From Pseudarthrobacter raffinosi (GTDB taxonomy: Bacteria; Actinomycetota; Actinomycetes; Actinomycetales; Micrococcaceae): DNA of 64,000 nucleotides. Numbering within the stretch: the first letter of the stretch is position 1; the number at the start of each line of letters is the position of its first letter. Of the stretch, positions 27,743-36,489 are shown one piece after another. The stretch spans positions 62,001 to 126,000 of the forward strand of contig NZ_JAMXBH010000006.1 of the NCBI RefSeq assembly GCF_023913735.1, read 5' to 3'. Under the pieces are notes generated by a model, which saw only the letters and a list, made by a program, of their open reading frames with translations, ran no database searches and was not told the origin of the DNA. Made by a program: the position numbers and the translations under genes.

Positions 27743-28354
27743 GTGCCCAAAATTGTTGATGCCGAAACCCGGCGCGCAGAAATCGTTGAAGCGGTCTTTA
27801 GGATCATCGCCGTCGACGGCCTCGAGCGGGCCTCACTGCGGGAGGTGGCGGACGAAGCAGGCCTCGCCGTTGGCTCCGTCCGGCACTATTTTGCCGGCAG
27901 TGAAGAACTGCTCAGCCATTCCTTTGCCGCCGTTGTGGACCGGATCACGGGCCGGCTCACCGCGGCATTGCCGGCGATGGCCGCCAGCAAACCCGGGACC
28001 GGCCCGCATCGTGAGGCGGTTTTAACCCTGCTGGGTGAATTTCTGCCGCTCGACGAGGAGCGGGCCGTGGACGCCTGCGTGTGGATGGCCTTCAAAAACG
28101 CGGCCAGGATCCGTCCTTTCCTCGCAGCCGAGGCGGATCGGAGCCACCGGGAGGTGGCAGCCGTCGTCGGGCAGGTCATCACGGGCCTGGTACCGGACGA
28201 CGGCGACGGGCAGCAGTCGCTGGCCGTCGAGGCGGAGAGGCTGTTGGCTACGCTGGACGGGCTGTGCATGCACGCCCTCCTGCAGCCCGCCTGGATGACG
28301 GCACAGATGTGCCACGACGTCCTGGACCGGCACCTGAAGAGCCTGGCCGCCTGA
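27743..28354 (+). CDS. TetR/AcrR family transcriptional regulator
   Basis: A 203-residue regulator. The N-terminal helix-turn-helix is clear (IVEAVFRIIAVDGLERASLREV, then AGLAVGSVRHYF, residues about 14-50). The C-terminal ligand domain is of the BetI-like style (WMAFKNAARIRPFLA). Start is GTG right behind an AT-rich TAAATAATAG. Targets are unknown; the palindrome in its own promoter suggests autoregulation, with divergent galE or the downstream gene as possible targets. Confidence 0.85.
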   Translation: MPKIVDAETRRAEIVEAVFRIIAVDGLERASLREVADEAGLAVGSVRHYFAGSEELLSHSFAAVVDRITGRLTAALPAMAASKPGTGPHREAVLTLLGEFLPLDEERAVDACVWMAFKNAARIRPFLAAEADRSHREVAAVVGQVITGLVPDDGDGQQSLAVEAERLLATLDGLCMHALLQPAWMTAQMCHDVLDRHLKSLAA

Positions 28355-28448
28355 CATTACCGTCCGGTGGCAACGGGAATAGACTGGGAGCCGGGGGAGC
28401 GGAACCGGCTGGTCAGGCCGGTACAGGCAGGCCACAGGAGGAGTAGGG

Positions 28449-29060
28449 ATGCATCACACAGGTGGTTCCGGCTGGCAGATCACCACGGATACGTCCGGGC
28501 CTCTGATGATCGCGCTCTTCGTCCGTGATGCGGCAGGACTCGACGGCGCCGGCCACCCCGCGTTGTCGCATGCCGCGCCGAAGATCCGCCATGCAGACCA
28601 CTCGCACCTCACCGCCGACGTCGGCGGGCAGAGTGCGCTCAAGACCGAATGGGAGGCCTGGTGGGAGCAGCTGCTGAAGGCACACCCCCAGACGTCACCG
28701 GAGCTGTCCCCTCCGGATTTTGGGGAATTCGGGAATTCCCCGGCCCTCCAGCGTGTCCTGCAGGCGCATTTCGGGTCCGCGCTGACCTGGGCACGGGAGC
28801 GCCGCAGCGAGTACGTCCGGCTGGAAGCCGAACGGGTGGCCAGCGGTTCGGACCAGCTGTTGGGCGACATGGTGGATGACCGCCTGCTGGAGGTGGGCCG
28901 GGGGTCACGGGACTTCACCCTGACCATCATCGAACTGCCGCTGAACGAACAGCGGGCGTGGTACCTGGAGCCGGACAAGATCATCATGAGCCATAACCTC
29001 ATGTCCGCGCCGGAGCTCTTCCGCAGCTACGTCCAGCCCGTGGTGGACATCCTGGTCTGA
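28449..29060 (+). CDS. Hypothetical protein
   Basis: A 203-residue soluble protein of no family I recognise. It opens MHHTGGSGWQITTDTSGPLM, has a central Trp-rich patch (EWEAWWEQLL, about 64-73), a Pro-rich turn, then a helical region and a beta-rich C-terminal half (DFTLTIIELPLNEQRAWYLEP). There is no signal peptide or membrane segment. AGGAGGAG lies 7-14 bases before the ATG, so translation is probably good. It follows the TetR gene by 94 bases on the same strand. Confidence 0.7.
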   Translation: MHHTGGSGWQITTDTSGPLMIALFVRDAAGLDGAGHPALSHAAPKIRHADHSHLTADVGGQSALKTEWEAWWEQLLKAHPQTSPELSPPDFGEFGNSPALQRVLQAHFGSALTWARERRSEYVRLEAERVASGSDQLLGDMVDDRLLEVGRGSRDFTLTIIELPLNEQRAWYLEPDKIIMSHNLMSAPELFRSYVQPVVDILV

Positions 29061-29085
29061 GGCGGGGCGGTCAGCATCCGGGCCG

Positions 29086-29943
29086 TCAGCTGCCGGTGCC
29101 GGCCGGTGCAACTGTAATGCGGACCTGTCCGGCGGGCGCGTCGGATTTTTGCCAGCCGCCCAGATCCTCACGGTCCCAGCTCCGGCCTGCAACGTCCACG
29201 CGCGTCACCGCCAGGCCCTTGGCATTGGCAACTGCCCACTGCGCCACGGACCAGGCCTGGCTGCCGTCAGCTGCCACCACGAGCGAATCATTCTCCGTGG
29301 TGATGGCGAGCGGCCCGAACGCCTGGGCTAGCTCGGATTCGACGGCGGCGGGGATGCCCGGTTCCTGCGGGGCACGCAAAGTGCACAGCAGCGAGGCGGG
29401 CGCCTGGCCGGTCAGGCCGGACGCGAAGGACCGGCCCATATCTTCGTGTTGGGCGTACGCGAGGGGGTAGGCCGAGCGCTGGACACGCTGGGCGGCGTCG
29501 GTGATTTCCAGGGACTCGTAGCCGGGAACCTTGACCAGGGCATCGTAGAAAGCATTGGCAGCGTAGTACGGGTCCATCACCTGGGCCTCGGTTCCCCACC
29601 CCTGCGAGGGACGTTGCTGGAAGAGTCCACGGGAGTCAGGGCCGGCCTGGTCGCCATGGGCGATGTTGCGCAGCTTGGATTCCTGCATGGCGGTGGCAAG
29701 GGCGATGCTGGCTGCCCGGGGAGGCAGCCCGCGCTGCACCGCCACCGCTGTAATCAGTGAGGCATTAACCGCCTGGTCCGTTGCAAGCTCTGCGCTTTGG
29801 GTCCCGACGTCGGCCGTGCAGCGCTCCGGGACCAGGGTTTCGGAGCGCTGCAGGAAGGAGACCGCTGTGTAGATGCCGGCGCCCGCCAGCGCCAGGGTAA
29901 GCAGCAGCACGGTGGGGCGAACGAAACTGCGTCCACGTGCCAC
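29086..29943 (-). CDS. Membrane-anchored lysozyme-like protein
   Basis: A 285-residue protein. Residues about 10-30 form a membrane anchor; the rest should be outside the cell. The region 60-140 resembles the lysozyme/transglycosylase fold: ALATAMQESKLRN with Glu88 in the catalytic position, then DSRGLFQQRPSQGWG (103-117) and PYYAANAFYDAL. Cys42 and Cys187 could form a disulfide. It starts 7 bases after dapD ends on the same strand. Muramidase activity is inferred; close relatives are usually annotated as hypothetical. Confidence 0.65.
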   Translation of the reverse strand: MARGRSFVRPTVLLLTLALAGAGIYTAVSFLQRSETLVPERCTADVGTQSAELATDQAVNASLITAVAVQRGLPPRAASIALATAMQESKLRNIAHGDQAGPDSRGLFQQRPSQGWGTEAQVMDPYYAANAFYDALVKVPGYESLEITDAAQRVQRSAYPLAYAQHEDMGRSFASGLTGQAPASLLCTLRAPQEPGIPAAVESELAQAFGPLAITTENDSLVVAADGSQAWSVAQWAVANAKGLAVTRVDVAGRSWDREDLGGWQKSDAPAGQVRITVAPAGTGS

Positions 29944-29950
29944 CGACGGG

Positions 29951-30991
29951 TCAGTTGGCGTGGAGGGCGTCGTTGAGTTCCACCGTCTGGCCCTTGCGCG
30001 GCAGCGCCTCGACGGCGCCGGTGGTGGAGTTGCGCCGGAACAGGAGGTTGGGGACGCCGGACAGCTCGGCTGCCTTCACGATCTTGGCGGTGTCCTCGCC
30101 ATTCTCGTCCTTGGGCCCGGGAACGAGCACACGGGTTCCAGCGGTGACGTAGAGGCCTGCCTCCACCACGGAGTCATCGCCGACGCTGATGCCGACGCCG
30201 GAGTTGGCGCCCAGCAGGACGCGCTCACCGATGACGATCTTTTCCTTGCCGCCCCCGGAGAGTGTGCCCATGATCGACGCGCCGCCTCCCACGTCGCTGC
30301 CGTCGCCGGCGACGACGCCGGCGGAGATGCGGCCTTCCACCATGGAGGCGCCCAGGGTGCCGGCGTTGAAGTTCACAAAGCCTTCGTGCATCACGGTGGT
30401 GCCTTCGGCGAGGTGGGCACCGAGACGGACACGGTCGGCGTCGGCGATCCGGACGCCGGCGGGCACCACATAGTCCACCATGCGGGGGAACTTGTCCACG
30501 CCGTAGACGGTGACGGCACCACGGCGGCGAAGTTTGGCGCGGGTCAGTTCGAAGCCTTCCACCGCGGCGGGGCCGAAGTTGGTCCACACCACGTTGGGCA
30601 GCTTGCCGAAGATGCCGTCCAGGTTGATCGTGTTGGGCCGGACCAGCCGGTGGGAAAGCAGGTGCAGCCGGAGGTACGCGTCTGCAGTGTCAGCCGGAGC
30701 TTCGTCAAGGTTGATCTGGACGAAGACCACTTTCTGCTCGGTCCCGCGGTCAGCGTCTGTGCCGCTCGCGGCGAGCTGGACCAGGGTTTCGTCCGCATTC
30801 TCCACGGCGCGCAGGTTTTCGGCCGCAACGCCCAGCGCGGGCGCGGGGAACCAGACGTCAAGGACGGTGGCTTCGGCATTTTCCCCGCCCGTTGCGGTGG
30901 CGATGGTTGCCAAGCCGAAGCCGTAGGCGGAGCGGGCTTCGGAAGTTGCGTTCTGGTCTTTGGGCGCGGCGGAGGTAGCGGTCTCAGTCAT
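29951..30991 (-). CDS. dapD: Tetrahydrodipicolinate N-succinyltransferase
   Basis: A 346-residue acyltransferase of the actinobacterial DapD type, the first step of the succinylase branch to meso-diaminopimelate. The N-terminal domain is followed by a left-handed beta-helix (about 175-290) with hexapeptide-type repeats: [20 protein letters not shown], then [40 protein letters not shown] is the acyl-CoA region. It is divergent from dapE across 50 bases with mirrored leaderless promoters. The lysozyme-like gene follows on the same strand. Confidence 0.95.
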   Translation of the reverse strand: MTETATSAAPKDQNATSEARSAYGFGLATIATATGGENAEATVLDVWFPAPALGVAAENLRAVENADETLVQLAASGTDADRGTEQKVVFVQINLDEAPADTADAYLRLHLLSHRLVRPNTINLDGIFGKLPNVVWTNFGPAAVEGFELTRAKLRRRGAVTVYGVDKFPRMVDYVVPAGVRIADADRVRLGAHLAEGTTVMHEGFVNFNAGTLGASMVEGRISAGVVAGDGSDVGGGASIMGTLSGGGKEKIVIGERVLLGANSGVGISVGDDSVVEAGLYVTAGTRVLVPGPKDENGEDTAKIVKAAELSGVPNLLFRRNSTTGAVEALPRKGQTVELNDALHAN

Positions 30992-31041
30992 GGCCCCAGT
31001 CTACCGAGAGGCGGGCACCGGGTTCGAACTAGACTGGCAAC
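30992..31041. promoter_or_regulatory. Mirrored leaderless promoters of dapD and dapE
   Basis: On the reverse strand TAGACT (31003-30998) lies 6 bases before the dapD ATG. On the forward strand TAGACT (31030-31035) lies 6 bases before the dapE GTG. The same hexamer and the same spacing face both ways in a 50-base gap, implying transcription that starts on each start codon and co-control of the two genes. Confidence 0.6.
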
Positions 31042-32178
31042 GTGACTGCCGAAACCGCCCCTGAATCGATCACCGTGCCTTTGGACCTCCGCCAGGACGT
31101 CTCCGTGCTGACCGCCGCCCTGATGGACATCAACAGTGTCTCCGGGAATGAGACGGAACTGGCGGACGCTGTCGAAGTGGCTCTGCGGGCCATCCCGGAA
31201 CTCCAGGTGGTCCGCGACGGTGACGCCATCATCGCGCGCACGGAACTCGGCAGGGCGGAACGCGTCATCCTCGCCGGACACCTGGACACAGTGCCGCTGC
31301 CGGTTACTGAAGGCGCGCGCGGTACCGTCCCGTCCACCTGGGATTCGGGTGTCCCCGGGGAGGGCGTGCTCTACGGACGAGGAGCCACGGACATGAAGGG
31401 CGGTGTCGCCGTGCAGCTCGCGCTGGCGGCCACAATGTTCGACGGCGGCGGGGCGCCCCAGCGGGACGTCACCTTCGTGTTCTACGACCATGAGGAAGTG
31501 GAAGCGGTCAAGAGCGGACTGGGCCGCCTGGTCCGCAACCACGGCAGCCTCCTGGGCGGCGATTTTGCCATCCTCCTGGAGCCGACCCATGGCACCGTCG
31601 AGGGTGGCTGCAACGGCACCAGCCGCTTTGAGGCCACCACGGTGGGCGAGGCAGCACACTCTGCCCGTGCGTGGATGGGCAGCAACGCCATCCACGCGGC
31701 GGCACCCATCCTGGCCCGGCTGGCAGCCTACGAGCCGCGGACCATCAACGTGGACGGCCTCGACTACCGCGAGAGCCTCAACGCCGTGAAGATCAACGGC
31801 GGCACGGCCGGCAACGTCATCCCGGACCGCTGCGTCGTCGAAATCAACTACCGCTTCGCCCCCGACAAGACGCCGGACCAGGCGGAGGCGCATGTGCGCG
31901 AACTGTTGGCGGGCTTCGCTGTGGTCCGCACCGACGCCGCCGCCGGTGCGCGCCCGGGACTGAACCACCCGGCCGTCGCGTCCTTCGTGGCCGCCGTCGG
32001 AGCCGAGCCGAAACCGAAATACGGCTGGACCGACGTCGCGCGTTTCAGCGAACTGGGGATCCCGGCAGTGAACTTCGGCCCCGGCGATCCGCTGCTGGCC
32101 CACAAGGACAACGAGCACGTCGACGCCGACGCCATCCGGGAATGCCTGCGGGCGCTTCGGAGTTGGCTTGCGGCGTAA
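31042..32178 (+). CDS. dapE: Succinyl-diaminopimelate desuccinylase
   Basis: A 378-residue M20-family metallopeptidase fold enzyme. The zinc and catalytic residues are visible: LAGHLDTVP with His80/Asp82, RGATDMKGG with Asp117, and YDHEE with Glu151/Glu152. A dimerisation domain follows (about 180-290: EAAHSARAWMGSNAIH), and a C-terminal metal His in LLAHKDNEHVD. It removes succinate from N-succinyl-LL-diaminopimelate. GTG is a leaderless start by the promoter spacing. Confidence 0.95.
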   Translation: MTAETAPESITVPLDLRQDVSVLTAALMDINSVSGNETELADAVEVALRAIPELQVVRDGDAIIARTELGRAERVILAGHLDTVPLPVTEGARGTVPSTWDSGVPGEGVLYGRGATDMKGGVAVQLALAATMFDGGGAPQRDVTFVFYDHEEVEAVKSGLGRLVRNHGSLLGGDFAILLEPTHGTVEGGCNGTSRFEATTVGEAAHSARAWMGSNAIHAAAPILARLAAYEPRTINVDGLDYRESLNAVKINGGTAGNVIPDRCVVEINYRFAPDKTPDQAEAHVRELLAGFAVVRTDAAAGARPGLNHPAVASFVAAVGAEPKPKYGWTDVARFSELGIPAVNFGPGDPLLAHKDNEHVDADAIRECLRALRSWLAA

Positions 32179-32183
32179 GCCTG

Positions 32184-32229
32184 CACGCAGAAGGGTCCGC
32201 AGCCTGCAGGCTGCGGACCCTTCTGCGTG
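32184..32229. terminator. Bidirectional terminator between dapE and gluD
   Basis: A perfect palindrome of 21 bp arms (32184-32204 with 32209-32229) and a TGCA tetraloop lies between two convergent genes. Confidence 0.85.
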
Positions 32230-32240
32230 TGTGGATGTGG

Positions 32241-33098
32241 CTACTTGGATTCGCGTACATCCGGTAGTTCCGGTGCGACCACAGCGGTTGGCGCTTTGGC
32301 AACACCGCCTGCCGTCTTCGTGGAACCGCGGCGCTCGATCCAGATTGCGAGCCGGGAAACGCAGATGTTGATCACAATGTAGATGGCGGCAGCCACAAAG
32401 AAGATGGGGAACAGGAACGCGTTCCCGAGGAAGTCCGCCATGACCTGCACTGCGCGCAGAAGTTCGCCGTACGCCACGATGTAGCCCAGGGAGGTGTCCT
32501 TCAGGAGCACCACGAGTTGGGCAACCAGCGACGGCATCATACGGCGGACAGCCTGCGGCAGCTCGATGAGCATCCGGGACTGGAAGCTGGTCAGGCCGAT
32601 GGTCAGGCCCGCCTCCCGCTGTCCCTTCGGCAGTGATTGGATGCCGGCCCGGATGATCTCCGCGAAGATAGCGGTGTTGTAGAGGACGAGCCCGGCCACC
32701 ACCGCGACGAAGGAACTCGTCCCGAACACCAGCAGAACGAAGAGCATCATCAGCACAACCGGCATGCCGCGCAGGAACTCCAGGACCACGCGGGCGGGAA
32801 TCCGGATCCAGGCGACCAGCGAGATGCGCAGCAGGCAGAACATCAGGCCGAGGGGAAACGCGATCACTGCGGCGAGGGCGGCGGCGGTGAGCGTTGCGCC
32901 GAGGCCATTGGCGAGCAGCGTCCAGACGTCGCCCCGGGTGAAGATCGCCCAGCGGCGACCTTCAAAAATGCCCTGCTGGGCGAGAGTCATGCCAATCCAT
33001 GCCAGAAGGCCCAGGATCAGCACGGTTCCAACCACGGAACCGATCAGCGAGACCCGGCGCGCTTTGGGGCCGGGAACGTCGTAGAGGACTGAAGTCAT
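32241..33098 (-). CDS. gluD: Glutamate-type amino acid ABC transporter permease (GluD-like)
   Basis: A 285-residue polar-amino-acid permease (HisM type). Helices span most of 20-245. The coupling loop holds the typical sequence AGIQSLPKGQREAGLTIGLTS (about residues 152-172), followed by PQAVRRMMPSLVAQLVVLLKDTSL. The C-terminal 35 residues are basic and Ala/Pro-rich. Its ATG overlaps the gluC stop by 4 bases. It is last of gluA-gluB-gluC-gluD, read right to left, as in Corynebacterium. Substrate glutamate is by analogy. Confidence 0.9.
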   Translation of the reverse strand: MTSVLYDVPGPKARRVSLIGSVVGTVLILGLLAWIGMTLAQQGIFEGRRWAIFTRGDVWTLLANGLGATLTAAALAAVIAFPLGLMFCLLRISLVAWIRIPARVVLEFLRGMPVVLMMLFVLLVFGTSSFVAVVAGLVLYNTAIFAEIIRAGIQSLPKGQREAGLTIGLTSFQSRMLIELPQAVRRMMPSLVAQLVVLLKDTSLGYIVAYGELLRAVQVMADFLGNAFLFPIFFVAAAIYIVINICVSRLAIWIERRGSTKTAGGVAKAPTAVVAPELPDVRESK

Positions 33099-33745
33099 CG
33101 GGCAATCGCCACCTTTCGTTCCACGGTGCTGGCAAGGATGCCCAGCGGAATGGTGAGGAGCAGATAGAAGAACGCGACGCCGAGCAGTACTGCCATGACC
33201 TGGTCACCGTTGGCGTTGGCCATTTGGCGGCCGTAGCCGAACAGTTCCAGGACAAAGAACGCGCCGGCGACGGAGGAGTTCTTGACGAGGGCAATCAGGA
33301 TGTTGATCAGCGGCGGGATCACGGTCCGAAGCGCCTGCGGCAGGATGATGAGATTCAGGACCTGGCCGAAGTTCATGCCGATGCTGCGCGCGGCCTCAGC
33401 CTGGCCGAGCGGGACGCTGTTAACGCCTGAGCGGACGGCTTCAGCGATGAAGGCCGCTGTATAGGCGCTGAGGGCGATGATCGCTGCGACCTCGAACTGC
33501 TGGAAGGTCACGCCGAGACGGGGCAGGACGATCGCTGCGAAGAAGAAGGCAATGGTCAGTGGGGTGTTCCGGAGGATTTCCACGTAGACGGTGCTGAATC
33601 CCCGGAGGGCCGCAACGGGGGAAACTCGGGCTGCTGCCAGGAGTGTTCCGAGGATAAGGGCGATGATGCCGGAGACGACGGACAGGAAAAGGGTGCGAAG
33701 AAGGCCTTCCCAATAAAGGGGCAGGTTTTCAATGATGACTTCCAT
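33095..33745 (-). CDS. gluC: Glutamate-type amino acid ABC transporter permease (GluC-like)
   Basis: A 216-residue permease of the same HisM family. LLRTLFLSVVSGIIALILGTLLAA forms the first helix, EILRNTPLTIAFFF the family signature, and AVRSGVNSVPLGQAEAARSIGM the coupling loop. Normal length for a GluC-type subunit. It pairs with GluD. Between it and gluB lies a 17-bp hairpin that probably lowers permease expression relative to the binding protein. Confidence 0.9.
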   Translation of the reverse strand: MEVIIENLPLYWEGLLRTLFLSVVSGIIALILGTLLAAARVSPVAALRGFSTVYVEILRNTPLTIAFFFAAIVLPRLGVTFQQFEVAAIIALSAYTAAFIAEAVRSGVNSVPLGQAEAARSIGMNFGQVLNLIILPQALRTVIPPLINILIALVKNSSVAGAFFVLELFGYGRQMANANGDQVMAVLLGVAFFYLLLTIPLGILASTVERKVAIAR

Positions 33746-33786
33746 AGGATCCTTCGGCTCTGGGCGTAGGGGGTCAAAAAGCAGGC

Positions 33787-33833
33787 CGGCGGCTTCCGGG
33801 GAACGCGGTCAACGAATTCCCCGGAAGCCGCCG
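33787..33833 (-). terminator. Intra-operon hairpin between gluB and gluC
   Basis: A perfect 17-bp stem (33787-33803 with 33817-33833) with a 13-base loop, 8 bases after the gluB stop. It is probably a partial terminator or mRNA-stabilising structure. Confidence 0.7.
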
Positions 33834-33840
33834 TGGCTAC

Positions 33841-34728
33841 CTAGTAGCGCTTGATGGCGGGAAGTTCAGGGGCGGTCTTGATGACCGAACCTGCGGTTGC
33901 TTCCCAGGCCTTCTTGTAGGACCCGTCCTTGCCAAACGCCTCGAGCTGGTCGTTGATCCAGTTGCGGAATTCGGTGTCGTCCTTCTTCAGGCCAATGCCG
34001 TACGGCTCTTTGGTGAAGGTTTGATCCGACGCCAGCTTGAAGGCATCCGGTTCCTTGTCCACAAAGCCGGCCAGGATCACGTTGTCCGTGGTGATCGCTT
34101 CGACCTGCTTGTTGCGCAGCGGCTCAAGGCAGGCGGAGTAGGTGGCTGCCGGCACGAGCTCGGCCTTGTACTTGTCCACGATTGTCGCGGCAGGGGTAGA
34201 ACCGGTGACGGAGCACACCTTCTTGCCTGCGACGTCCTCAGGCTTGGTGATGGACGTGTTGTCCTTGTTCACCATCAGCGCCTGGCCGGCCTCGTAGTAC
34301 GGGCCCGCGAAGCTGACAACCTGCTTGCGCTTGTCATTGATCGTGTAGGTGGCGATGACAATATCCACCTTGCCCTGCTCGATGAAGGGTTCGCGGTTGG
34401 CTGAGACAGTCTCTGACCATTCGATCTTGTCCGCGGCGATGCCCAGCTTGGCTGCGATCAGCTTGCCCATCTCGACGTCGAAGCCTACCGGCTTGCCGTC
34501 CAGGCCCACCTGGCCGAAGAGCGGCTGGTCGTACTTTGTGCCGATCTTGATGGTGCCTGCGGCGGACAGCTTGGCCATGGTGGTGCCGGCGGCAAACGTC
34601 GGCTTGTCGGCAACAGTGGGATCGCTGGTGGTGCCGGGGGTGGTGCCGCCGCATGCGCTCAGGGACAACGCCAGGGCAGCAGTAGCCGCCACGAAGAACG
34701 ACTTCCGGCGGGTCATAAATGCCTTCAT
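33841..34728 (-). CDS. gluB: Glutamate-type ABC transporter substrate-binding lipoprotein
   Basis: A 295-residue family 3 solute-binding lipoprotein. Lipobox LSAC gives Cys26. GTIKIGTKYDQPLFG opens the mature fold, DGKPVGFDVEMGKLIAAKLG is the family 3 motif, and WSETVSANREPFIEQGKVDIVIATYTI the ligand pocket strand. GAAAGGA lies just before the ATG at 34728; an internal ATG four codons in is possible. The glutamate/aspartate preference is inferred from GluB similarity. It has the hairpin after it that GluB-type operons often carry. Confidence 0.92.
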   Translation of the reverse strand: MKAFMTRRKSFFVAATAALALSLSACGGTTPGTTSDPTVADKPTFAAGTTMAKLSAAGTIKIGTKYDQPLFGQVGLDGKPVGFDVEMGKLIAAKLGIAADKIEWSETVSANREPFIEQGKVDIVIATYTINDKRKQVVSFAGPYYEAGQALMVNKDNTSITKPEDVAGKKVCSVTGSTPAATIVDKYKAELVPAATYSACLEPLRNKQVEAITTDNVILAGFVDKEPDAFKLASDQTFTKEPYGIGLKKDDTEFRNWINDQLEAFGKDGSYKKAWEATAGSVIKTAPELPAIKRY

Positions 34729-34801
34729 GACATTCCTTTCATTGGTCGGCCGTGGGTCACGGCCTGGGTGCGAACTGGAGTGTGTGTTCGTTGATGGAAA
34801 A

Positions 34802-35557
34802 TCAGTGGGTGAGCAGCTTGGACAGGAAGTCCTTCGCTCGGTCACTCTTCGGGTTGGTGAAGAATTCTTCCGGCTTGGCATCCTCCACGATCTGGCCATC
34901 CGCCATGAAAACCACACGGTCGGCGGCTTTCCGGGCGAAACCCATTTCGTGCGTGACCACAACCATGGTCATGCCTTCCTTGGCCAGCTGGATCATGACG
35001 TCAAGGACCTCGTTGATCATCTCGGGGTCCAGCGCAGAGGTGGGCTCATCAAAGAGCATGACCTTTGGTTTCATCGCCAGGGCGCGGGCGATGGCCACGC
35101 GTTGCTGCTGGCCGCCGGAGAGCTGCGCCGGGAGTTTGGGGGCCTGGTGCCCCACGCCCACGCGCTCCAGCAATGCCATGGCTTCCTTGTCCGCCTGGGC
35201 CTTGGCAACGCCTTTGACTTTGATGGGGCCAAGCGTCACGTTCTCAAGGATGGTCTTGTGCGCGAAGAGGTTGAAGGACTGAAAGACCATCCCGACGTCG
35301 GCGCGGAGCTGGGCCAGCTCCTTCCCCTCCTCCGGCAACACCTTTCCATCAATGCTGATGGTGCCGCCTTCGATGGTTTCCAGACGGTTGATGGCACGGC
35401 ACAACGTGGACTTTCCTGAGCCTGACGGGCCAATGACCACCACCACTTCGCCCTTACGGACGTGGAGATTGATGTCCTTCAAAACGTGCAACTGACCGTA
35501 ATGCTTATTCACACCATTCAGGGAGACGAGCGCATCGCCGGGCACATGAGTAGTCAT
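34802..35557 (-). CDS. gluA: Glutamate-type amino acid ABC transporter ATPase
   Basis: A 251-residue ATPase of the polar-amino-acid class. Walker A GPSGSGKS (43-50), signature LSGGQQQR (146-153), Walker [14 protein letters not shown]-loop VTHEMGF. The reading frame stays open far upstream, but the family begins at [18 protein letters not shown] stands 7 bases before that ATG, supporting it as a leaderless start. First gene of the glu operon; divergent from the LOG gene. Confidence 0.94.
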   Translation of the reverse strand: MTTHVPGDALVSLNGVNKHYGQLHVLKDINLHVRKGEVVVVIGPSGSGKSTLCRAINRLETIEGGTISIDGKVLPEEGKELAQLRADVGMVFQSFNLFAHKTILENVTLGPIKVKGVAKAQADKEAMALLERVGVGHQAPKLPAQLSGGQQQRVAIARALAMKPKVMLFDEPTSALDPEMINEVLDVMIQLAKEGMTMVVVTHEMGFARKAADRVVFMADGQIVEDAKPEEFFTNPKSDRAKDFLSKLLTH

Positions 35558-35570
35558 AAAGAAGAATCTA
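35558..35570 (-). promoter_or_regulatory. Leaderless -10 element of gluA
   Basis: On the reverse strand TAGATT (35570-35565) is followed by 7 bases and the gluA ATG. Confidence 0.45.
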
Positions 35571-35593
35571 GCGAACATTGGCTGGTTATGAGG

Positions 35594-35627
35594 TGAATCA
35601 CGCCAAGTTCGCGCGGATCGTGATTCA
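35594..35627. promoter_or_regulatory. Perfect 9-bp inverted repeat between gluA and the LOG gene
   Basis: TGAATCACG (35594-35602) and CGTGATTCA (35619-35627) are exact inverse complements with a 16-base spacer (centres 25 bases apart). The near arm abuts the expected -35 region of gluA. It does not resemble the corynebacterial AmtR box. Candidate operator for the glu operon, the LOG gene or both. Confidence 0.45.
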
Positions 35628-35662
35628 AGAGATACCTGCCACAGGCACGCTGGCCTTGGCAT

Positions 35663-35674
35663 TAGCCTTGGGGG
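35663..35674 (+). promoter_or_regulatory. Leaderless -10 element of the LOG gene
   Basis: TAGCCT (35663-35668) is followed by exactly 6 bases and the ATG. Confidence 0.45.
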
Positions 35675-36457
35675 ATGAGCATCAACGCAGATCCGGCCAA
35701 AACTACCCAGCCGCGCCGTAAGGGGCCCCTTGAACTCCGTCGCAAGCAGGCGGCTGTGGAAATGTCCGACCAGCATTTGCTTGATACCAAAGGCGCAGGA
35801 CAGTTCGTCCATTCGGACCCCTGGCGCGTCCTCCGGATCCAGAGCGAGTTCGTCGAGGGGTTCGGCGCGCTTGCCGATCTGGGGCCCGCCGTCAGTGTCT
35901 TCGGCTCGGCGCGCACCAAGCCCGGCAGCCCGTACTACGAAATGGGCATGGAAGTAGGCCGGAAGCTGGCAGCCGCGGGCGTGGCCGTCATTACCGGCGG
36001 CGGTCCGGGCTCCATGGAGGCCGCCAACCGCGGCACCGTGGAAGGCAACGGCGTCTCCGTCGGCCTGGGCATTGAATTGCCCTTCGAGCAGGGCCTGAAC
36101 CAGTGGGTGGACCTCGGCATTAACTTCCGCTACTTCTTTGCCCGGAAGACCATGTTCGTCAAGTATGCCCAGGGCTTCATCGTTCTTCCCGGCGGGTTGG
36201 GAACGCTGGATGAACTCTTTGAAGCCATGGTCCTGGTCCAGACGCGGAAGGTGACCTCCTTCCCGATCGTGCTCCTCGGCGTCGACTTCTGGGGGCCGAT
36301 GATCGAATGGATCAAGGGCACCCTCGTGGCCGAGGGAATGGTCTCCGCAAAGGACCTGGACCTCATCCAGGTGGTGGACGATCCCGCCGAAGCGGTGCAG
36401 CTGGTGCTGCACTGGACGCCCCCGGTTTCCACCAACGGCGAGCAACGGCCCGAATAG
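35675..36457 (+). CDS. LOG family protein (TIGR00730-type)
   Basis: A 260-residue Rossmann-fold protein of the LOG/lysine-decarboxylase-like family. Both signatures are seen: [13 protein letters not shown] (about 108-120) and PGGLGTLDE (about 173-181). Members hydrolyse nucleoside 5'-monophosphates and release cytokinin-type bases. The N-terminal 60 residues are a basic extension, making it longer than plant LOGs (about 210), as in the mycobacterial Rv1205 branch or type II LOGs. Physiological role here unknown. Confidence 0.9.
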   Translation: MSINADPAKTTQPRRKGPLELRRKQAAVEMSDQHLLDTKGAGQFVHSDPWRVLRIQSEFVEGFGALADLGPAVSVFGSARTKPGSPYYEMGMEVGRKLAAAGVAVITGGGPGSMEAANRGTVEGNGVSVGLGIELPFEQGLNQWVDLGINFRYFFARKTMFVKYAQGFIVLPGGLGTLDELFEAMVLVQTRKVTSFPIVLLGVDFWGPMIEWIKGTLVAEGMVSAKDLDLIQVVDDPAEAVQLVLHWTPPVSTNGEQRPE

Positions 36458-36489
36458 GGCGTCGGCCCATATCTGGCACGATGGGTGCT

